From Porogramme epimiltina (taxonomy: Eukaryota; Basidiomycota; Agaricomycetes; Polyporales; Polyporaceae), in contig FTLJ01000194.1 of the NCBI GenBank assembly GCA_900155495.1, positions 1 to 26,457 on the forward strand: a stretch of 26,457 nucleotides of DNA, written 5' to 3'. The notes below the pieces were generated by a model, which worked only from the letters and a program-made list of their open reading frames with translations, had not been told where the DNA came from and searched no databases. The translations under genes were made by a program, and so were the position numbers. Below, one piece after another: positions 20,050 to 26,457 of this stretch. Position 1 is the first letter of the stretch; every line of letters starts with the position of its first letter.

Positions 20050-22044
20050 ATGTGGCTCCTCAGCACATCCACTGCGGAACTCAGGTTTTTCAACGATCCC
20101 TCCTCCGTCCGTTACGCCATACTATCCCACGTGTGGGGAGAGCACGAACAAACCTTCCAAGAGGTCCAGGCACTCCGTGCATCACATTTCTACCCCGATA
20201 GCAGCCCACGCGCACGGGCGTCGGCCAAAGTCCGGGAGTGCTGCATCTACGCGGAGAAAGCTGGCTATGCCTGGGTCTGGATCGACACCTGTTGCATCGA
20301 CAAGACTAGCAGTGCGGAACTCTCCGAGGCGATCAACTCGATGTACGCCTGGTACGCTCGCGCAGCTGTGTGCTATGCGATCCTTGAGGACGTCCAGGAC
20401 AACGAGAACCCTGCCGCTTACAACTCCACTTTCCGACGCGCGCGTTGGTGGACGCGTGGCTGGACACTCCAGGAACTCGTCGCTCCCCGTGCTGTCGTCT
20501 TTCTTGCGCGGGGATGGCGTCTCATCGGCACGAAGCACTCTCTCGCGAACGTCATCGAGGAGATCTCCAATGTCGATCGCCTAGTCCTCGTGCACGGACG
20601 GACGGTTGATGACATCAGCGTCGCGCGACGTATGTCCTGGGCCGCACGCCGGATCACCACACGCGAGGAGGACCAAGCATATTCGCTCATGGGCCTCTTT
20701 GGTGTGATGATGCCCGTCGTGTATGGAGAAGGTCCTCGGGCCTTCCAACGTTTGCAGGAGGAGATTCTTCGTCACACGACAGACCAAAGCATCTTCGCAT
20801 GGGGCCCGCTTCTGGACGACTACCCTCATGCATGCCAGGGCTTTGCAGCAGACACTTGGCATTCGTCATTAACCTACAGGGACGAGTCTCCGACACTCAT
20901 GGAGACACTCCTGGCGCCATCCCCAGTCGAGTTCGCTCAGGCAGGAAGCATACGGCCCATCTCCACCATGGAGCTATCAAATAGACTCGGTGTCACAATC
21001 ACCAACCCTCACTACTCATTCACAAGTTCGGGGGTACACACAAGGCTTCCCATCATTCCATATCCACTCCGGCTTGGAAATGCGCATGGCGCGCCTTCGA
21101 ATGTCTGCATCGCCGTACTGGCCTGCGAACACTCGAAAGATGGCAGCCTTTTGCTCTTTTTCCTTCGAAGGAAAGACGGAACCCATCACGACTACTACGC
21201 AGGCGATTACGTCGAAATCGGAGTCCATGGCGCACCCACCAGGGCATACTACCGCATTGCCTGCCTCTCTAAGGAGGCGCAGAGCGTCGTCCGCGAGTCA
21301 GACATCCGGGACGTATACATCCATAACCGCCCTCACCCCGCGCTCCGTGTTCACCTCCCACGAAGAGCCTTACCTGGGGGAGGAACACCAGACCGAGTCC
21401 CTTACACCTTTATCCTTCCCCCATGGGTCCTCTCACGGCTCCGCGAAGCAGGCTTCGTTCAAGTCGACCCCCCGCCCCCAACAGGCGCCAACGGCGACAC
21501 CGACGCATTCACGCGGAATGGCCTCGCGCTGGAGATGTTCGTCCTCCCAGGGCTCGACGTAAGCGCGGTCTTCCGCATCGCGCGCGTCACGTCCGCGACG
21601 TTCGCGCACGTGTCCGAGCCCTCCCGCGAGCTCACGCTCACTATCGGCGTCGGGTGCGTCTGCCAGCTCACCCAGAAGCGCCGCGGGTTCGACGCGTTCT
21701 GGGTCGACGTCGCGCCCGGGCGCACGCTGGCGCGCATGCGCCAACAGTGGGCCGCGGGCCTCGCCACGTCGGGCACGTGTACGCGCGAGCATCTCGGGCA
21801 CACCGCCATCGAGTTCAACAACGCGCGCGGGCGGGTGCGGGTCACGACGGCCCCGTGGGGCGACGTCGTGGCTGGGAGCGGGGCGCTGCAGAATAACTGC
21901 ATGGTTGACTTGGAGCTGCTGGATGCGAACGATCGAGACGTGCATTTCGACGATCCGGAGTCGCCGGTAGATCCGCCGTCGATCGGGGTCAGGACGACGC
22001 TGCGTCGCGCCGTCGAAATGTGGATGAGTCTACGAGGGAATTAG
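20050..22044 (+). CDS. HET-domain protein (heterokaryon incompatibility family)
   Basis: HET-domain proteins of filamentous fungi act in non-self recognition and can trigger cell death after fusion of unlike individuals; many copies have no known role. This one is intronless, 664 residues from the ATG at 20050, chosen because MWLLSTSTAELRFF is the usual start of the family (an in-frame ATG 33 codons upstream is less likely). HET motifs in order: YAILSHVWGEHEQTFQEV (22-39), CCIYAEKAGYAWVWIDTCCI (64-83) with SEAINSMYAWYARAAVCYAI (92-111), and WWTRGWTLQELVAPRAVVF (133-151). A second conserved block follows, EDQAYSLMGLFGVMMPVVYG (207-226) with GEGPRAFQRLQEEIL, as in HET-E-like proteins. The C-terminal ~400 residues show no NACHT, WD40 or ankyrin repeats and are not recognised; they resemble the beta-rich tails of basidiomycete HET proteins. 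The gene is divergent from tof1 and convergent with the MYND gene. Confidence 0.92.
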   Translation: MWLLSTSTAELRFFNDPSSVRYAILSHVWGEHEQTFQEVQALRASHFYPDSSPRARASAKVRECCIYAEKAGYAWVWIDTCCIDKTSSAELSEAINSMYAWYARAAVCYAILEDVQDNENPAAYNSTFRRARWWTRGWTLQELVAPRAVVFLARGWRLIGTKHSLANVIEEISNVDRLVLVHGRTVDDISVARRMSWAARRITTREEDQAYSLMGLFGVMMPVVYGEGPRAFQRLQEEILRHTTDQSIFAWGPLLDDYPHACQGFAADTWHSSLTYRDESPTLMETLLAPSPVEFAQAGSIRPISTMELSNRLGVTITNPHYSFTSSGVHTRLPIIPYPLRLGNAHGAPSNVCIAVLACEHSKDGSLLLFFLRRKDGTHHDYYAGDYVEIGVHGAPTRAYYRIACLSKEAQSVVRESDIRDVYIHNRPHPALRVHLPRRALPGGGTPDRVPYTFILPPWVLSRLREAGFVQVDPPPPTGANGDTDAFTRNGLALEMFVLPGLDVSAVFRIARVTSATFAHVSEPSRELTLTIGVGCVCQLTQKRRGFDAFWVDVAPGRTLARMRQQWAAGLATSGTCTREHLGHTAIEFNNARGRVRVTTAPWGDVVAGSGALQNNCMVDLELLDANDRDVHFDDPESPVDPPSIGVRTTLRRAVEMWMSLRGN

Positions 22045-22196
22045 GGTCCTTCCTTCAGCATAGTACATGTACATGTTCGTTTAGCAACACGGACAGTAGT
22101 CGTCATGTAAGCATTACGGGCTATAGAACGTTTATAGTAGAAGTGTAAGTAGCGATACTCTACGACCGCGGGCGGTTGAATACAAGCGTTGTCAGT

Positions 22197-23595
22197 TTAC
22201 CAGCTCGTATCAACAACTGGTTTACGGTCCAAGCATATAGTAAACTCCCAGTCGCCCGTCCGCCGCGCCCAGCGAAAAATCTGGTAACCCTTCTCCTCCG
22301 CGCGAGGGGTCCACATTTCCTGCATGAACGGAGAGAAGCGATCGAAGCCATCCTCGGGGACAAGAAATACTTCGAAAGAGCGCTTGCGGTCGTAGATCAG
22401 CATTCTTGATGGTAGGGGTGAGGGCATGGCAGTGATCTTGACTAGAAAGGTTTTATTCCCCCAGACGTTCCGAGGTGGGAATCTGTCTGTGACGCCAGGC
22501 ACGTGGAGTCGCGCTACGATGTCATCCACCGTTTCAAAGCCGTCGAATTGATTGACTGTGAAGCGACACTGGTCTTCCTCTCCGGGCGCATAGGCCCTGA
22601 CGCGGATCGGGATCCACTGCCCGTCTTTGAGAGAATTCAAGCGGCAAGCGGGCCGGTGATTGGACCAGTCGGCCTCTTGACAGGCTACGCAGACATGCGT
22701 CACTTTGAAGACCTAGCAGCAGATGAAGGCACGTACCTCTTCCACAATAGGATACGGTCAGGCATCGACTGCACCGACTTTCCTCCTTTTTACCACAAAC
22801 AACACACCCAACAATGTTGTTCAGCTTGCTGACATCTTCGAACAGGAGAGGCCCGAGGGGGAAGAGCACCGATGCCTTGAAGCGCTCTTCTGTGGAAGAC
22901 GCCTCTTGTTCGACGCCGGACGGGGAGATGAAGGCGTTCAGTTTGAGTAATCTGAGGAAGACCTTCATTTCGAGATGCGTCATCACGATTTCCTTCAAGA
23001 TCGAAGGGGGAGGGCTCGGACCCATCACATCGAATGCCCATTCTACGCCATACATCGAGTCTGGGTCCGCTTTGCCAAATGGATGGTATAATAGCACGAA
23101 AGCAGGTGTTCGTTCATCGACCTCCAGAACGCGTAGTACCTGCGCAATGCGATCATGTGAAAAGTGTGTCCCAGAGCCGCTAGAGAAAGCCCCTGAAATA
23201 CATACCCTGATGGCAATTGCGTGCTCCATCTCCGGATCTTGTACTAGGTAGACAGTCGAGGACTCGTCGAGCATTTCGGCAAGCTCTAACACGACCTGGC
23301 GCAAGTCGGTGAATACGTCCGTGAATCGGTCAGGGCCATAGTTTCCTCTTGCCCTCTGCACGAGTTCCCGGCGATTGTACCTTCCGACGACATAGCTGAG
23401 GGGTATTCCTTCACTCGGCCAGAGGTTGAAGGACGTAAGGTCGTCGGGGAGCTTGTCCTTTCGTTGCGCAGCATTGAAACAGCTGCACAGGCGTTTGTCT
23501 AGATCCTCGAGCGACAACTTCGTTTCTGCTGGCAGATTGACGCCAAATGACTTGAGGACTGGCAGGATTTCCTCACGTGTGAGGTCGGTATGCAT
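22197..23595 (-). CDS. MYND-type zinc-finger protein
   Basis: Three exons (23206-23595, 22737-23139, 22197-22684) give 426 residues. The MYND finger sits at residues 242-278, split by the second intron (52 nt): CVVCGKKEESRCSRC, then YCGR joined to ACQEADWSNHRPAC. The zinc ligands are C242, C245, C253, C256, C262, C266, H274 and C278 in exact MYND spacing. MYND fingers usually bind proline-rich partner proteins. The N-terminal 240 residues and C-terminal 148 residues match no domain I know and lack SET-domain motifs, so this is not an obvious methyltransferase. Proteins of this plan, with one MYND finger and lineage-specific flanks, are abundant in agaricomycetes. The first intron (66 nt, GTATGT...GCGCAG) is a multiple of three without a stop, so retaining it would insert 22 residues. 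The gene converges on the HET gene with a 152-bp gap. Confidence 0.9.
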
Positions 23596-24234
23596 GGTCC
23601 ACGATGTAGGGTTCGAAGAGAATGTAGAACAGTAGCATCACGATTGCTTTGACTCGGAGGGGAACCTGCACTCGCGGCCAAACAGGGGGCAGTCTAAAAT
23701 GTGTATAAACCATATAGTAAAAGTTATGCCGCGACTTTGTGTGCTCGTGTTTGTCTGGGCGCCTAATATGTCACTTGTTGTACCGCGGGGACGACCCCGC
23801 CGGATCCGATTCTACAAAAACATAGCTACGTTTTAGACCCACCTGCGTCGTCTCCCGTCTCCCGTCGTCCCGCCAAGTTATGATCAAGCATCTAGCATAC
23901 AACGCGCAACACCGCTCGGTCATCGACGCGTTGTTGGGAGAGCCTTATATCAGACCTGGGTATCCCTGGGTATCACGGAGTGAAGCACATCAGATGCTAC
24001 GTGCACCGGAACGGACAGAACCTTAGTAGCATGTGGAACGACGTCGCCATCAGCGCCATCTACTTTGCTGACCCTGCTGGCGAGAGACCACTGCAAGTTC
24101 CTTGGGCCTTCGCTTTCCCTCATCCTGAAGAGGGGTTACGGTACAGTCAAGGAGCGGGGAAGTACAAATACATGTATATTCGATCAGTGAGGCATCTTCG
24201 CTCCATGTACAGCAAAGTCCGCTAGTGCTAACTT
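23596..24234. other. Upstream region of the MYND gene
   Basis: No gene is supported. A T/A-rich segment near 23700-23725 (TATAAACCATATAG) may be the promoter core of the MYND gene on the minus strand. The remainder shows only short frames. Confidence 0.4.
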
Positions 24235-25027
24235 GAAATGTTGAATTCCATCCTCGTTGACCGCCCGTACAAAGTTCTTCCGCTCCTCCATTTGAGGTGG
24301 TTCAGATGCTCCTCTGCCTCCTTCCGCACCATGAGCTCTGTCTACTGTGCGATCATCTCAAGCAGCTCTGTAGGCAGCCCCTCGGACATCAGCGGCGCCC
24401 GCCCCACCTCGTCCAGCGCCCACTCCCCCAGTGCTGCGGTGGCACGTCGCTCCGAGTCGTTGAGAGCACCCGCACGGGCGGATCCACCACGAAGAAGCCC
24501 AGGATCTTCCAGACTCCAGTGCCCGGGTTTCACCCTGTCCTCGAGCTCGAGCAGCTCCGAGGGCGCGGCGGTGCCACCTGCCACACGTTCGGGAACGCGA
24601 CACACTTGCCCTCCTGTGCGACGACGTGCCCGAGGCGCTGGTTGCGCGTGTTCCCGCTCAGTGCGAGCCCGAACGCTGTGGGCCCGGGGTGCTCCCGGTA
24701 GTCGTTTCGCTGTTACGGTAGCTCGGGGTGGCCCTCGCATTCGCCGATCGACGTGCAGAACGCGAGCAGCGCCTCGGTGATGTTCGAACTCACGTAGTAG
24801 TACAGGCCCCTTGTGATGATCCACTCATTCAGCATCCATTCGATGTGCCACGCCCCACCCATGTACTTCAGGGCGTCAGGCGTGAGGACAATGTTCGACT
24901 CCTTCACGATCACCCACAGCGTGCGCCCCTTAAGCCAGAACGGTGGCGCCTCAAACTTTGGCAGTCCTGGGTCCGGGATCGCGGGCCACTTACGCCCAAA
25001 TAAACATGAGCTAAAGAATTGCCACAC
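24235..25027 (-). pseudogene. DUF4246-family protein, C-terminal fragment, disabled
   Basis: DUF4246 proteins are large fungal proteins of unknown function, very common in basidiomycetes. The fragment starts with GRKWPAIPDPGLPKFEAPPF and VIVKESNIVLTPDALKYMGG, continues SNITEALLAFCTSIGECEG, and after an in-frame TAA (24713-24715) with NDYREHPG, LGHVVAQEGKCVAFPNVWQ. A frame change near 24575 leads to ELEDRVKPGH, another near 24515 to KILGFFVVDPPVRVLSTT, and a third before 24390 to GLPTELLEMIAQ. A TAG follows at 24342-24344, then remains of the MEERKNFVRAVNE end in shifted frames. Only the C-terminal part of the family (perhaps 260 residues) is present, and nothing of the N-terminal half is seen upstream. 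Two stops and at least three frameshifts make it a pseudogene. Very short introns cannot explain all of these breaks. Confidence 0.8.
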
Positions 25028-25039
25028 AATTTGCCATAT

Positions 25040-25440
25040 GTTTTATCACCAAGCACGAAGGAGTGAGAGTGTTGTTGATGCAGGGCAAGGCCTAGAGGAA
25101 AAGCGAGCCCTCTAAAGAACGGACAGAACGGTGGCCCATATTACCTAGTAAGCGAAGGAATGAGAGCTCAATCCAAGGGGGGCCCAAAAGAGAAGGCAAG
25201 TGCTCGACCAATGACCAGGCAGAACGGTGGCCCGCATTACTTAAGACCAGGAGCGAGAGCCTCATTCCAACAGGAGCCCAAAAGGGAAAACAAGAGCTCG
25301 ACCAATGAGCGCACAGAACGGTGGCCCGTATTACTTAAGCCATGGAGCGGGAGCCTCATTCCAAGGGGAGCCCAAAATGGAAAGCAGCTCTTGAACCAAT
25401 AGAATCAATCCATCAATGATGGTGGCCGCAAATGACTAAG
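25040..25440. repeat. Minisatellite, unit about 88-96 bp, three clear copies
   Basis: Each unit opens with CAGAACGGTGGCCC at 25124, 25220 and 25313, giving periods of 96 and 93 bp. Within the unit ATTAC, a GAGAGC or GAGCC block, CCAA..GGAGCCCAAAA and CTCGACCAATGA recur in the same order. A weaker copy lies upstream from about 25040 and another begins near 25415 (GATGGTGGCCGCAAATGACT). The array directly borders the truncated end of the DUF4246 relic. A small plus-strand frame runs through it but only reflects the repeat. Confidence 0.85.
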
Positions 25441-25851
25441 CATTCCGTTATGTAATCCACGCTTCCTCCATTGTAAATCCGATTCACTGCGTAGAATCGG
25501 AACATGACGCAGCTGGCTGAGATCTAACCCTTCCGTTCGAGCCATGCCCTCGACCTTCCGTCCTTTGACCAATTAGTAAATGCATCGACCAGATTTTGGA
25601 GCTTACGAAGTGCGTGTCCAGGACCTGCATCTGTGCCGCATAAGCCACCCCCTTCAGTCAGTCTATTTCCACACTTGGTTCTATGACCGTGATTAATCTC
25701 AACCTTCTACCTTTAACCCGCCGGAGCGAAGCGATGGCTTCTCTTGTATTCGAGATTAGGAGACGTTGTAAGTCGTGGGAAAGTCCTCTTCCTAATAGAA
25801 GGAATAATAGCTATCAACGCGCGACTACAACCGCAGCCGGAATGGAGCATC
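25441..25851. other. Unassigned interval
   Basis: No gene is supported. On the minus strand around 25526-25705 a stop-free stretch of about 60 codons reads somewhat like protein (LRKLQNLVDAFTNWSKDGRS), but it has no start or known motif. It could be a transposon or gene relic, or chance. Confidence 0.3.
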
Positions 25852-26457
25852 TCAGCCAGGAGCCTTCTGCACCACCATCGCATAGGATATCCTGGGCGCA
25901 GCCTCCTCGCACTCGCTCATCTTCTCCCACCCATCCACCTCCGAGGCCTCGTACCCAAGCTCGCTCTCCCAGTCCGAGCCCCAGCAATCTTCAACGTCCT
26001 CCAAGGCGATTACCCTGGGCACAGTCTCGACCATCTCAAACTCCTTCGCCGCACCTGCCCGACGCAGACAAAGCGCATGAGCCCCCGTCCACCTTAACAA
26101 CTGGGCGCACTCACCTCGCCGCTTCGCCACCCTCGCAATGGCCATAATGTCCACCTCGACGCGGCCGTCGCCCGGGCCCGCGCGCCCCGACGCCTCCCCG
26201 GGCCACTCCTCCCACCGCTCCTCCTCCTCCTCCTCCTCCGGCTCGCACCCGCGCGCGTTCCCGATCGCGTGCCCGGACAGATAGTCGGCGGAGGCCCACT
26301 CCTTGTCCGCGGCCGTGGCGTTGCGCCCCGCGTTGCGCGGCGGCATCCACCGGTGCGGGGTGTGGCTGAGCTGCTGCCACCACGGCTTCGCGGCCAGAGC
26401 CGCATCCGCTCTGTAAAGGTGCGCCGCGACCTCCTTCTGTGCGTCCGCGCCGTTCCG
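25852..26457 (-). CDS. Hypothetical protein, C-terminal 181 residues (partial at right edge)
   Basis: I do not recognise this protein. Two exons (26115-26457 and 25852-26054) join in phase through a 60-nt intron with donor GTGAGT and acceptor GGGCAG. The first exon is open to the window edge, so the start lies outside. It reads KEVAAHLYRADAALAAKPWW and QQLSHTPHRWMPPRNAG, then an acidic run of seven Glu (coded by a TCC/CTC repeat near 26217-26240) and VEVDIMAIARVAKRRG. The last exon contains FEMVETVPRVIALEDVEDCW and ends with a TGA at 25852. The intron is a multiple of three without a stop, so retaining it would keep the frame. No domain could be assigned. Confidence 0.65.
   Translation of the reverse strand, partial: RNGADAQKEVAAHLYRADAALAAKPWWQQLSHTPHRWMPPRNAGRNATAADKEWASADYLSGHAIGNARGCEPEEEEEEERWEEWPGEASGRAGPGDGRVEVDIMAIARVAKRRGECAQLLRWTGAHALCLRRAGAAKEFEMVETVPRVIALEDVEDCWGSDWESELGYEASEVDGWEKMSECEEAAPRISYAMVVQKAPG

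Noticed and set aside
25160..25402. 80-codon plus-strand frame through the minisatellite
   Set aside because: Its content follows the tandem repeat unit, and the frame changes between units because the periods (96, 93) are spacing variants of noncoding DNA.
1..26457. CRISPR arrays, bacterial operons or phage genes
   Set aside because: No such repeats or gene families are present; the sequence is eukaryotic with spliceosomal introns.

Overview
The window looks like nuclear DNA of a mushroom-forming basidiomycete (Agaricomycete). Genes are split by many short introns (about 49-95 nt, GT...AG, one apparent GC...AG), coding DNA is GC-rich, and the gene set (Tof1/Swi1, SLX1, HET, MYND, a DUF4246 relic, a Clp1-like protein) fits that group. 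The species cannot be told. Exon structures were built by hand, joining reading frames at splice sites so that phase and family motifs stay continuous. No database search was run.

Layout. 1-698 (-): the 5' part of an unidentified small coiled-coil protein, running off the left edge. 886-2586: two ~300-bp inverted arms facing each other around a decayed PRPP-synthetase fragment. 3141-4515 (-): a two-exon regulatory-looking protein, perhaps Clp1-like. 4516-6359: gene-poor, with a 23-bp tandem duplication. 6360-10045 (+): a three-exon, 1135-residue SAP-domain protein rich in S/T-P sites and basic residues. 10046-12724: mostly unassigned, with the likely 3' end of one unresolved minus-strand gene. 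12725-14481 (-): SLX1, the structure-specific nuclease subunit, six or seven exons. 14946-19246 (-): Tof1/Swi1/Timeless, eleven exons. 20050-22044 (+): an intronless HET-domain protein. 22197-23595 (-): a MYND zinc-finger protein. 24235-25027 (-): a broken DUF4246 fragment beside a ~95-bp minisatellite. 25852-26457 (-): the 3' end of an unidentified gene that enters from the right edge.

How the genes relate. tof1 and slx1 lie in tandem on the minus strand, 464 bp apart. One protects replication forks and the other cuts branched DNA left by stalled forks. A MluI cell-cycle box (ACGCGT) and a CACGTG palindrome sit just upstream of tof1, between it and the divergent HET gene. The rest is a mix of housekeeping and accessory genes with no clear pathway link. 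No clearly new multi-gene system is visible. The best leads are the inverted-arm module with its prs relic, the SAP-domain protein, and the tof1-slx1 pair with its putative GC-AG intron.
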